A stretch of 64,000 nucleotides of DNA from Basidiobolus meristosporus CBS 931.73 (lineage: Eukaryota; Basidiobolomycota; Basidiobolomycetes; Basidiobolales; Basidiobolaceae): positions 1 to 64,000 of the forward strand of contig MCFE01000080.1 in NCBI GenBank assembly GCA_002104905.1. Reading direction: 5' to 3'. Below, piece after piece: positions 1 through 11,574 of the stretch. The position numbers and the translations under genes were made by a program. The notes under the pieces were generated by a model, which saw nothing but the letters and a program-made list of their open reading frames with translations, made no database searches and was not told the origin of the DNA. Position 1 is the first letter of the stretch; the number at the start of each line of letters is the position of its first letter.

Positions 1-1051
1 CTGCCCCAGTGAGCAATCAACTGTGTTCTCAGTACCTAATGGAGTGGTTCCAAGCTCTGTGCTTGATCCTATACTGTTTGTCATTTTCCTGAATGACTTC
101 CCAAGACTCTCAGCTGACTACCTGGTTACCCTCTTTGCTGATGACATCAGAATATCCTCCTCCAATGTGCAACAAGACTCCCAGGCCATCCACCAATACT
201 TGCAGAAGAATAATCTGCAGCTTTCCATTGCAAAGACAGTACCTTTGGGTTGTCCTATCAACTTAGAGAACTGCACTCTACCTGCTCAGGTTTCTGCTAC
301 ATATCTTGGCTTTCCTTTCCTTCCTACTGGACTAGACTCTGGAGCACATTTGAAGAAGAGAGTTTTCCTGGCAATACAGGCACTCCACAAGCTACTGGCT
401 GTTACTCCTCCTACAACTTCAGCTCCCAGCTGCCTCCTTCTACTCAAGCAGTTTGTCTTCCCTGTCCTGGAATTTGGCTTACCACTTCTCTCTCTTACTT
501 CTAGAGCCTGCGCTAAGCTTGACAAGTTTGCAGTATGGTGCATTACCTTCTTGATGCCTCATTTGCCTGAATGCCCCAACAGACATGCTATTCTTGGTGC
601 TTTTGGGTTTATGCCCTATAAGATCAGACTTCTCTATCTTAGAACCAGATTATATCTCAGACTTCACCACTGCAACAACCCACTCCTCAAGGCCTGGAAG
701 AGAACATACAACACTACACCTGGCTCCTGCTGGAGAACAATACTTGGAGATCCTGAAGTCAAGAAGTTTTCTCATTATATTCTGCAGTCAGAAAACCCCA
801 GGCTGGCCTACCTGAAGTACTTAACAGACCTTTGGCAGCAATATCTGAAGCAGCACACTCCCTTTATGATGAATATCAATCCTAATCATATTCCCCTCAT
901 TAATGTTGTTCACAAATTATTCTTACCCCTTTTGCTACTCCCCTTCCCACTGAACAGCGTCTTGAGTACAGAAGAACTATCATCACTTCTTATTAACTTA
1001 CCTACAAATTCCTCTCAGCTACACACTCTGGTATCAATGCTACAACAGTAG
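1..1051 (+). mobile_element. 3' part of a LINE-type non-LTR retrotransposon reverse transcriptase, 5' end outside the window
   Basis: An open frame runs in from the left edge of the window to a TAG at 1049-1051. Its first 45 residues carry the end of a reverse transcriptase: a degenerate 'GVVPSSVLDPILFVIFLND' block (the usual family form is close to G-x-PQGSVLGP-x-LF) followed by the catalytic FADD box at 134-145. The thumb and long C-terminal part follow. No RNase H or endonuclease is visible in the part present. AATAAA at 1076-1081 lies just after the stop and may be the poly(A) signal; no A-tail follows. I count only three CG dinucleotides in the whole stretch, unlike the DNA to the right. 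The catalytic Asp pair is intact, but the substituted PQG block and missing 5' end argue for an old copy. Strand and family class are secure; the LINE clade is not. Confidence 0.8.
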
Positions 1052-3440
1052 CGCTGACTTCTTTGTTTCAACTGAAATAAAGATTTCACCTGTTGGTGAC
1101 TGTCTCCCCCCTAACCCTAAGTTCAAGCTCTAGTTCATTTTAACAGAGACTACCATTGCGTCTCTCCGATCAAGTCAATATTTACATTCGTCTTTTATGT
1201 TATTTGGTACCCAGTTTTCAACTCCAACCTATCCTTGTAACAAATGGAACTTTCACAAGTGTTTTTGGCGATTAAACAGGCGAGAAAACGATCTTTATTA
1301 AGTAAGGTGATACAAATACATATCAATATTTTCGTGTCTAGGGGTTGCAAGCGTAGTCAATTCTGCTCAAAGCAGAAGTCGGGATTAGAGCAATCATATG
1401 GTAAGGAACTTCATGAACCTTGATTTTTTGTTTGTAGACTGGTTGCAGTGAAGCAGATCAAATATTTAGCAACAAAGGCGATTTTTCCGCTGGTTGACTA
1501 CCAAGTCTTTTTCATTCTGCACTTCGCCAATTCTTGGATTGATGAACATATTGAACCCCTCCCCAATTTCAGGCAACTGTTACACCTTCAGAACTTCGAT
1601 AAATCTATAATTGCGACTCGATGTAATACACGGTGTCATTAGCATGACCTCCCACGGATCTGATCAAGATTTTTCTCAGCAGCATTTGGCAAGTAATGGA
1701 TTAAGCGGCAACACATGTCAGGGTTAGGGTTAGATTCCTACTTCTTTTCCATTGTAACCAAAGCATAGGGATCTGAATTCCGCCATTCTTTTTGCTGAGT
1801 TCACCACTTGTATGGTTCGAAAACAATACGCATGTGGGCCATGTATGGGACTAGATCACGCCTAGCTATCATTATGCATATCACCCGCAGAAACGCACTC
1901 TGCATTCCTTTTGATCGCTGGTCTAATATATGTCCCTGTGGTTTATCCCATCAATCATGGAATATGGAAGGGTAATGAAGATAGTCCTGATTGGTGCAGA
2001 TGATTGGCTAGAGAACCTGAACCCATTTGGGATTCACCTGGCACAGCATGGCTTAGGTATTCCTTCAGATACCCCTTCCTGGCGACAGTCTAAGAATGGC
2101 TGCGGTGCTACCCGGAAGTCGAAAGATGTTCTACCTCGTAAAAGAATGGGATACGGAAGTGCGTATCATTTTACACAAATCTCAATAACCACAGCCTATC
2201 AGATCCCTCCAGTGTGCGCTAATGTTCAAGGTTGAGGATCACACGCGCGGCGGTCCCAACAGTTAGCCAGTTTTTCTAGGCGTCTGCGCCCATTGGTAAT
2301 CGCACTTGAAGCTTAATTCAATTACATGAGTGGCAGCACATCTCTATGTTGAAGTCATCTATCCCCACAGCTTTGCTGTTCTGATCCTGGGATTTAGCCA
2401 GAATCTTGGAAAAACTCTCTACCACTTCCGTTGTTGCGCTGTGCTCTTCAGACTCGGGGCAATGCGCTACGCTTGTCGTTTGATATTGCCAATCATCAAA
2501 CATTGTGGGGAAGTGGCTACAGGATACGCCGCCAAAGTAAAACCACCCTCCACATACTGCTTAGAGGTACGCCCAATGCAAGCAAAGGCGATTATAGGGC
2601 ATTTGATAATATAGCTGCCTCTCATTCCAGAAATGGTTACCCTTCATAAGTGGCTGAGTGGTTTGGAGAACCATCGATCTCACTCACCAGAAGCCCACAC
2701 CCGTAGGCCACTCATCACTATGGCCCACGATCTACAAGGGGGTCTCCCCAATTGTTATACTAGACTATCTATCAGGGCATCAATATTGGCTACCCTTTCG
2801 AACAGGCAGGTTTTCAGCTGATAGTGTGCTCAAAATCATAGATTGCTCACACGGTGACCGCATATGGTAGAATGCCCCTACGATGTTGATTGGCTCGTAT
2901 GGATTCGCATGGATGTCAAACTCAGCGACACCTTACCCATGATTCTCTGGCCATAGAACCAGATATGCTAAATCAGGGAAAACGAACACCAAGGTGCCTA
3001 CGCAATTATCGGCATTGGGCTTTGACCACTCTGCAATTGGACAGCAATCCACGGCCGTCACTGGCTCCCTCTCAGGAAGAAGAGGATACAGATCCAGCTG
3101 GCCACCAGCACCGGGAGCCCGTGGAAATACTGGAGACCACCAAAAGCTACCGTTTACCCAGGCTGCCTCGTGAATGAAGTATGCTAGAGACGGGAAGATT
3201 TATTGATCACAAAATTGTTGGGTAATGAATTTTGGAATGACTGAAAATCAATAGAGAGGGATATGACATGCTTTTGTACAATGTGTGGAAGTAGGAATGG
3301 GAGATATGGAAACAAAAAGAAACGGAATAAATGAGCGCATTTCAATACAATACATATGTTTAAATTGATCCATCACTAATTAATGGGAAACTTGAGCCAC
3401 TATAGGGCGAGTTTCACCTACAGTAGTTGACCTAGAACTA
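1052..3440. other. intergenic, no supportable gene
   Basis: Only short open frames of up to about 100 codons occur here, and none has a recognisable motif or exon pattern. CpG content becomes ordinary right after the LINE. GGGTTAGGGTTAG at 1721-1733 is two copies of a TTAGGG-type telomere unit, too short to mean much. The right end holds the 3' flank of the zinc-finger gene. Confidence 0.5.
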
Positions 3441-4316
3441 TCATGCACCGCACCGATCTCCAATGGATTTCATTCGATCAAGATGTTGCGCCGTTCGAGG
3501 CAGTGCGCTATTTGTAGAATCAAAGCAAAGGGGTATTTCTGAAGGCGGCATGTATCGCTCAGGAAGCCCTGCGTGTCTGAACGGGAAAAGTGCTGCGTTA
3601 TCGATGCTCATTCTTCTTTCCTGTATGGAGGGGAGCTTCGGCAGATGAAATCTCTCATCTGTTGGTGTGGAAGGGAATGACCGATGGAAATGTGAGCCTT
3701 GCTCAAGAAAAAAATAACCAGTGTCCCCTTGAGCCCCTTGGAGATGATTCTCCCGAAGATTCTCTGAGCATACGCTCGACCGGCGGTGTCCCCGTCGGGA
3801 CTTGGAGGACATGTGCGTACGGTAGTGCTGCATCATGTTGTCTTGCCTTGAGAATCTGGATGGACAACCTGCCATTAAGCAAGGAAAATTCTTCTCACCG
3901 GTATGGATCCTATTGTGCCTTGCTAAATGTCCACTGCAGAAAATGAAGGGTCAGATTTTGCAACAACAAAGGGAGTCCGCGTGCGAAAGTACAAACCTTG
4001 TAGTGAAGCTGCGAAAGCATCCAGGGTAGTTACATTTATATTTCCTTCTAGTATTGGCCTGTGTGGCATCCAAGGAAGCAAGTTTGACTTTCCGTGGTGA
4101 GGACGATGGGGTATGGTCGTCTCCCTCGTTCTCCAGACTCGACGAAGGTGATGATGCTGGTGCAGGAGGCAGAGGGGATGCATCATCGTTAAGCAAGCTG
4201 ACAACTTGCCCGTCGGATGTAGTGATCGATAGACTTGACTTTCGCTCGGACTGATTACTACGCATCAGCTGGTCTTCTGCGGTTGACTGGTCCTCACCGG
4301 CACGAAGGTGTATCAT
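3441..4316 (-). CDS. Nrg1-like C2H2 zinc-finger transcriptional repressor
   Basis: Two exons on the minus strand: 4316-3997 and 3933-3441, with a 63-bp intron (GTTTGT...TGCAG). The product is 270 residues. The intron falls inside the first zinc finger; splicing restores the block 'FTTSGHLARHNRIHTGEKN' between two C-x4-C-x12-H-x3-H fingers. The second finger reads GCPSRFSRQDNMMQHYRTH. This pair, with TGEK linker and TTSGHLARH helix, is the hallmark of the yeast Nrg1/Nrg2 and related filamentous-fungal repressors, which act in the nucleus on carbon, stress and filamentation genes. The N-terminal third is rich in Ser, Pro and acidic residues; the tail after the fingers is Ser/Arg-rich. The ATG at 4316 is the first in frame, and a TATA-like TATATAA lies on the minus strand at 4467-4461. 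Family assignment is strong; the target genes are unknown. Confidence 0.88.
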
Positions 4317-7300
4317 GTTAGAGCAAGCTTACGATGCTGTTTGTTGTGGATGGAGTATGAGGTAAGTGGAGGGTGAAGATATTATATTAATTCCAAGTAA
4401 GACGAAGCGAAGTACTGAGACACGTAGACGAGTTTGAAGATCGCAGTAGTCGGTGGCTCCTTATATATTTCATATGAGATTCCTGTAAACTGGTTGACTC
4501 CGGCGAATTTGTTAAGTACCCAAATTTGGTGAATCTAAAATGAAGTCCGAATATGGAATATCCTCCTTCAACCCTAGAAAAACCCTACGTTTTGGTGCCA
4601 ACCAGGCTCTAATAATAAAATGTATGTGTTGCGTAGTTTATGCTGAACTGGTATATGTAGCCTATAAAATCATATTTACACCGTACCACATTTATTTCAT
4701 TCCAAAGTAAGCCATCGGTTGAATTTCTTATTAGTATGCTTCAGTGAACTAGACTTCATACTTGAATTAACTGGGAATGAATCAGCATACCGCATGTTTT
4801 ACAGTTTAACTTTCCAACAGGAACTCTTCAGCGGCGGATTCTAGCTTTCATCATCACTACTTGCGAAATGAGATCGACAAATTGGAACTGTTTCTCAGCA
4901 TTCAGCACCCAACCTTACACTAACCTTGGCCTTTGGCAGTCAGTTCTTCCACCACCCCTGGTTGAATTATGGGAACCCGAACGACGTAATAGATTGGAGG
5001 ATTCAGGGAATGAGATCACCAACTCCACCTGCACTGATAGCTGCCTACCGTTCACGCAAGTCTCAACCCTTGAAAAGAAGATCAGTCTTGCATTATCATG
5101 ATCTGGACATGGTTCTGATTAGACACTACAATTATTTTTGCTGATTCGCCATATATTCTCTAACACAGCGTAGAATAACCGTAAACTGCGGTGTTATCGG
5201 CGGGATCTTTGACTAATCGTACATCATATAATCAAGAAATCCTTCCCACTATCCGTTGTTACAAAATCATGCTTGTTCTTGGAATCAAGCCATTTTCAGG
5301 TGCACCTAGGGTTTGTGGTGGGATATGATCCTTTGGGTGAGAATTCCAAGGATGTTGCGCGATAGTATATTCCTTTGAGGGATCCGTGGACCCTACTTCC
5401 TCGCCATTGGAGATCGTTTTCTCCCCGAGACTGCTAGAGTTATGCGAAACAGCGGTCTAGTCGATTGTTGGGGGGAGTCATTAGCGGCTGTAAATTTTCT
5501 CAAACTTTGTGGCTCGATTGACCATCAGAATATAGTATATAAGATCAATGGCCACACTTGAATATGCATCATTTTAAGGAGGTAACACAGGATCACTGCA
5601 TCCCTCCAAATACATCACACCAATTAAAAGTGTTCGCTACTACACTGCTGAATGGAAGTTATCTATGGCGTAAATCAGAAACTCTATTGAATAGTTTGGC
5701 TGGGAGGTGCTAGCATCCGATAGGATATGTCTTAGTCAATCCCAGAAAGATTTTCACACATCTTCACCCTGCAATACGGTAAACCTGAATTGGACATCCA
5801 CTATGCAAGGAGGACGCAAGCCTCGATACAAACCACCTAATCTTTGTGGAAATTGAGTTGGGCCCACAATGAGACATGGATAAGCTTCATCGTTGATGTA
5901 GCGGGAAGCCTACAGGCTCTATCTCCATTGTGACGTGCTCTGGCCTCTAAAATGCGCGGCAGGCTTAGCACCGCCATCGTTTGATGTACACTTGGACCAC
6001 GACGCAGGTAAGGCTCTTCGTAAATACAAGCAGGGAAATCTGCAACTCTAGAGAGTCGGCTGCACTTGAATCATTGATATGGCAGCAACACTTAGTTCTT
6101 GAGAATCATCTCATCTTCATGATGTTCCCATCGAGGGGTATTGGAGTCTTTCGGATTCCACCTGGAACAAGTATTGTCATTGGAACTTAAAATAAGGGTG
6201 TTCAAACGGGTACAGGCTACATGTCGTCAGATGTCAGACCACTTTGATTTCTTGCTGATTCCAGAAGCGCGTCTAAATTGGATCTATTGACAAGAATTAG
6301 ATCAGCCTTAGCTCCAATAGTACTCGTTGAATTATCACTCCCATCTGGGAATCTTATAGATCAATTGGCCCTGACAACACTTCACGGTGACTGGCATTCT
6401 CCAAGTACCAGAACCGAACGGGTTTGGGTGCACCTGCCCGCCTGCACTAAAAACAACTCATCAATTCTGTTTGCCGGCCTTTGCATCAAGTCATGTTTCT
6501 GATCTATTGGTGGCAGTGACATATGCATGACTTCGCTGGAGGCCAAGAGAGACCGTACAGAATGAAAAGATACATCGAAGCCCCACACTGCTTCCGGTTT
6601 TAGCACACACCTTGGAACCTTCCCCCCCCCAACGCCAGCGGTCCATGAGCGGCTGATTTACACAAACTGAATTTGTGAACCAACCATTCACCGAGTCCCC
6701 ATCTGGATTAATCTCTGCCTTAGGTAGTGGGAGCGAAATCAAATCAGCGAAGATAATCATTACTATATTTTAAAGAATATTATGAGCATTAGCATGGTCA
6801 CACTGCCCGCCTGCCTTCCACAAAACTGGTCAAGTCTCAAAGATTAGGTTAGCACCTGCAAGTAGACGCAACCCCTTATGAAGGCATATGGATGCCATAA
6901 ATGGATCGTTGCATCCCACTGTGCTGGTCCATTCGCTTAAAATTCGTAATATGCCATTAGTTGGGAGTGCTTGGCGAAAATATTCTCATGTGGAGGCCAC
7001 ATATATCTGTACATGCCGAGGTCAGTGTGCAAGAGAAGCGTCGTACGCATTTCTTTGGAAGTGCCGCCTTGAGAACATGTGTGCTTAAACGTGCGCCGTG
7101 GGGCTACCATAATATCCCATTTCCCCTGCACCAATGTGATAAGATTAGCCATGATCTAGATTCGGGTTGATAATTCTCTTACTGGAAGATCTAATTGGAA
7201 TATGGTTCCAGATTTCCAATCGAGATCTGGTTGCCAGCATAACCTTCTCATTGTGTATTGGTGATCGGAGTGAATACTGGGCTTGCAGCTCACGAGAGTA

Positions 7301-10300
7301 GGTTATTAATACTATTTGAGCATCCAGCAATGGATGAAGCGATCGGAATGGATACAATCATCAACATTCAAGCCACTTCGAGCGCCTTCCATAAATGGCA
7401 CTCTATAGACGCTGTATACTATAAGCATGATGTGTACATGAATATATAGAGCTACAGGCGGAAATTCCATCCCTTGATGATATTAAATGCCCTGTCTGAA
7501 TGGCGTTCCACTCTTGAACATTTGCGGATGCGGATACTGCGCGATTCCAAGGAATCCGTTATCGCGATAAACGCTGCAACGCACTCTGAAACTGTGTATA
7601 CTAAATGTGTCTTGCCTGGAGCATTTCAGATTATCGTGAATTTCCACTCTCGACAATCCATAGTTCAGGTTGTCGTATGTGCTTTCCGATCAGCCGAAAC
7701 AATCCGAAAGACTATCGTGAAATTTCTCAGTAATACTTCCGCCCGGTTCCAGAACTGAACAGCTTGCTTTCTCGGGATTTACGGAGTCACTTAGCAACAA
7801 ACACACATTGGCATGGACATGCAGTGACTTCGGGTCGGTGGAAACGATGGTATCTAAGTATGTATCCCTTTTCATACCCATTGGCAAGTAGAGTCAAATA
7901 GTAAACCAATAAATGACCTTTGACGGTTTGACGGCTTGAGCAATCTAGTTGGGTTATACAGCTATCTTTCCAGTAATCTCTTTTCAATGCCAGTATATAT
8001 CAAATTCGCATTCCACAGGGCTGAATTGTAACCTACAGTGAATGTGTCATTTCCGCAAGTCACCATGGCACCGAATCACCATATCCTCTCAGGCGGAATC
8101 AGATGTGCAGCAGAGTTCACGTGTACTCAAGAGCGCCGTATAGGCCTGCCACTGTTTGATCACCTCTGCTTAGAGTAGGGTACCAACTAATCCTCAGCGG
8201 TGCGGTCAAATTAGAACTCGCACCTGAGTCATAGATCGTGGTTCGGAATCGATAGTCGAATCCCCTGACAACGACAAAGCTAGATGCAAACCCAGGCAAT
8301 TCAGCTTAAGTTCTGGGCGCCACATGATGTCATAGAGGCATCAGCTAACCCAGCGTAGGGTTGGAATTTTACACACTTACCATGGATACATGAGCCCTGG
8401 TGGCGTCCATAAACGGGTTGGAACCCAGACGTGATCGAGGGTAATCTTCCCTATAGTTTGCCCTTACAATCATTCCCTGGTATGTTGCTTATACATCGTA
8501 TAGTATGCGAAGATTAATGCAGGTAGAGATTAGCGCTAAATTTCATCAGTTGCAGATGCCTCATGATAAAGGGCATTCCGAACAAGAGCCCCAGATCCAA
8601 TATATCCTGTTCACTTCCCTCTAACCCTACAGCACTCACTTAACGGTCCAGTCAAGCCTGGATATCACCATCGTGTAACCCAAATTTGAACATATATCAC
8701 ACCTCGCAACTATGCTAAAAATGGCGGATTCCCCATATGAACAGCAGTGCAAGCCCATGCCTCTTCCAGATCCCTCGGATCTATCCAGGCTACCCCGCAG
8801 CAAAACCGCACTGAGTGGGGTGGCCTACCCTAAGCAGACGCTACTCTGGGCTTCCATAGAAACGCACCCCAAAATAGACTTGGTTGCAGCAAGGAAATGT
8901 TCACTACACACCATTATATGGGTATATGGTTAATTGATCACGGTGCTCAAGGGAACCTTGCATCAACCCAATGGCCATTGCTCAAACTACATGCTAATGT
9001 AACCCTCCTTTGTAAAAGAGCGATCAATGCAATTGAATCAACAGATGGAATACCTGTAAAGTAGACTCGAGCCCCACTGGCCGTGGAGTTTCAAATGGCC
9101 ATCACAAGATAGAAAATGGGCCAATATAGGAAGTGAACTTCCAGAGCTATAATGAGCCTTCACAACCCAGGAGACAGGCCGGCCATTGGCTACGTTCTGG
9201 AATCCTGATTGTGCAATGATAAAGACATTTACGTCACGATGGATAGATGAGCATCTCAATATTGATACTTGAAAACTCCCAGCGCTATGCTGGATAAACT
9301 CACCCTATCATAGAGTAGAGGTGAGGTTTCCTGAACTGATTATATTGTATCACATCAAAACAAACACGAACGCGACGTAATGAGGAGTGAAATTCTAGCT
9401 CGGGAAGGGGGATCAACTTAGGTACGGGAGCCGCATGAGATGGAGTGGACTATAAGCTGGACTGGCAATCCCAATAAGCCCCAGATATTTGGGGCACAGC
9501 GGGTTCTTGCTTCGAAGGCTTCCGGCACGAGGCCACCAGCTCGATTCGTTTAGACCGGTGCTGTCCAGGGGTACTCACCTGGCCGGCTGCATTTTCGTTA
9601 TCAGAGAGCGTTTGTCAATGTGTGCTGGTTGAGTTACCATCCCTGCATGGCTTCCGCCTAGGAGCCCTTGGGGAACCCCTCCCTGTACTACTCACCACTC
9701 GGCATTTGGGGTACTGGTATGCAGCTCAGTTGGAGGAATCCAAGTGCCTTAAATCGATTGATGTTTATTTCCTAATGGGTTCATCCTCTGAGCAATCAGC
9801 ATATTAGTTTCGTTCGGCACGTTGCTCAAATAGGACCTAGAATTTCATGCTACAAGAGATTTCTTGCTTCGCTGTAGCATTCGTTTTGTGGCAAGGATTG
9901 TGGGCGTTTCTCGATACATGTATTACTGGACAGAAGGGTCTATTCTCAGCGAACCCCAAAAGATCCTTGCCATAAATGGCCAGGATACCTAAGGAGAGGT
10001 GCTGGTTAAGCCACCTCACATATAGAAGCCTCTGCTGTGGTTGCCGATTTTTGCACAGTTCAATACATTGTTACTGTAGGTTCCAGGATAGCAATGAGGT
10101 GCGACATATATGACTTGGTTTATGGCAGGAATGCCATCGTCGAATCTGTAATGGTTACTTTGGTGTCACACGCCATCCGTTGACCAATTGATAGCCAGGG
10201 CTCGCACGCAAGGATACTGCAGAGGTACCAAGGGGCTGAGAGAATTCTTGATATCTCAAGTAAGATATCTTTTGTAATACTCTCGCCCAATATCGATATA

Positions 10301-10668
10301 TTGCTCTCCAGTATGGCAATGAGGGTATGTGTTCTAGCAATCATTGGCAAACGAGGCGTATACCTTCACGAGCATTACGTATACGTTACATCTGTGAATG
10401 ATTAGGGTATCAGCGTATGTAATATTGATGATCTAATCAAGAGCCTCTCAAGGACAACATGCGAGATCCATTTCGAAGCCCGACCAGCCAGCAGGTTTCT
10501 GGCCCAACAATGGCAAGTTTGAGGGAGTTTCCAGTGCTCCAATCGCCAAGTGATTCTTGGGATAATGGCTTAAGCACCGATTAATCGCCTCGGTAAGCTG
10601 CTGATTGGTCCGTCGCTTAGTTTCCTTGGAAAATATCGTAAAATCAGATACCTCGCCATTTACGCGTA
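4317..10668. other. 6.3-kb intergenic stretch, no supportable gene
   Basis: Apart from the promoter of the zinc-finger gene at its left end, I see no gene here. Open frames are short, lack domain motifs and do not join across plausible introns. CpG is present at ordinary frequency, so it does not look like the decayed transposon DNA further right. An RNA gene without a strong signature could be missed. Confidence 0.45.
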
Positions 10669-11574
10669 ATGACCACCGGATTTTTTCGGTTGATAATGTT
10701 CGCTCAAGACACACGTTTCACAGCGGAAGGAAATGCTACTGGAGTTTCGACAACAGCAGACAGAAAACGCTCCGTGGAGGAGGAAGCAGCTGACACGAGA
10801 GAGAAAGCTTCGGTGAAAAAGCCCAGGAAACGGGCCAAGAGGAAGCACAAGAAAAAAAAGGCTGAGCAGGGCCAAACGGAGGAGCAGGCCTCACCCCGAG
10901 AGCATCTCATAGAGGAACAAGGCCCCTCGGTTTCGGCGAAAAATCTCCTGATCCTTGATCTCAACGGCACCTTGTTGTAAGCAATAGCGAAACCCCTTCA
11001 GCAATCATCAATACCTTCCATTACTTAATGCCTTCCCTGTTACGGATATAGAGTGAGAAGCAAGAAGAGTAAGGCGATATATATGAGACCACACGTGCCG
11101 GAGTTCGTGGAATTCATCCTAAAGAATTTCGCGGTGATTGTGTGGAGCTCTGCCAGGCCGGAAAACGTCAACCGCATGATTTTGAAGGTTTTTAAGCACC
11201 GCCGTTCGTTGCTATTGGATGTGTGGGATCGGTCTCACCTCCATCTAGATGAAAAAGACTACTACCGAAAGGTCGACGTGGTCAAGGACCTCACCTGGGT
11301 ATGGGAAAAGCACACGCAGTGGAACAAAACCAACACGGTACTCATTGATGATACTGAGCACAAGGGCCAACTTCAGCCTGACAATCATATATGTTTGACG
11401 GAGTTCATCAAGGGCGATACAGGCGACAATGAGCTCCTGAACGTAAGAGCCTATCTGGAAGTCTTTTTGCAGGGCAGCATGGATGATATACAGAGCTATA
11501 TACGTGACAACGCATACGTGCCTTCAAAAACCGATGACCTTTCGGCTGATGAAATCGAACACTCGGAAGAGTAG
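10669..11574 (+). CDS. FCP1-homology-domain HAD family protein with N-terminal basic region
   Basis: Two exons, 10669-10976 and 11052-11574, with a 75-bp intron (GTAAGC...ATATAG). The product is 276 residues. Residues about 50-70 are a Lys/Arg-rich run (KKPRKRAKRKHKKKK), a likely nuclear localisation signal. The FCP1-like HAD domain follows: motif I is LILDLNGTLL at the exon junction, motif II lies in 'FAVIVWSSARPENV', and motif III/IV is 'NTVLIDDTEHKGQLQ'. Such domains dephosphorylate phosphoserine/threonine (the RNA polymerase II C-terminal domain for FCP1/SCP). The usual DxDGT is here DLNGT: the Asp nucleophile is present, but the second Asp, which acts as general acid/base, is Asn. Similar DLNGTL forms occur in fungal and plant relatives as I recall, so this is probably a real subfamily with weak or altered activity. 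A second in-frame ATG at 10696 could also be the start. Confidence 0.8.

Noticed and set aside
1721-1733. GGGTTAGGGTTAG as an interstitial telomere
   Set aside because: Only two units; expected by chance and not at an end.
1927-2235. 101-codon frame at 1930-2235
   Set aside because: No family resemblance, and stops close by in a region without exon signals.
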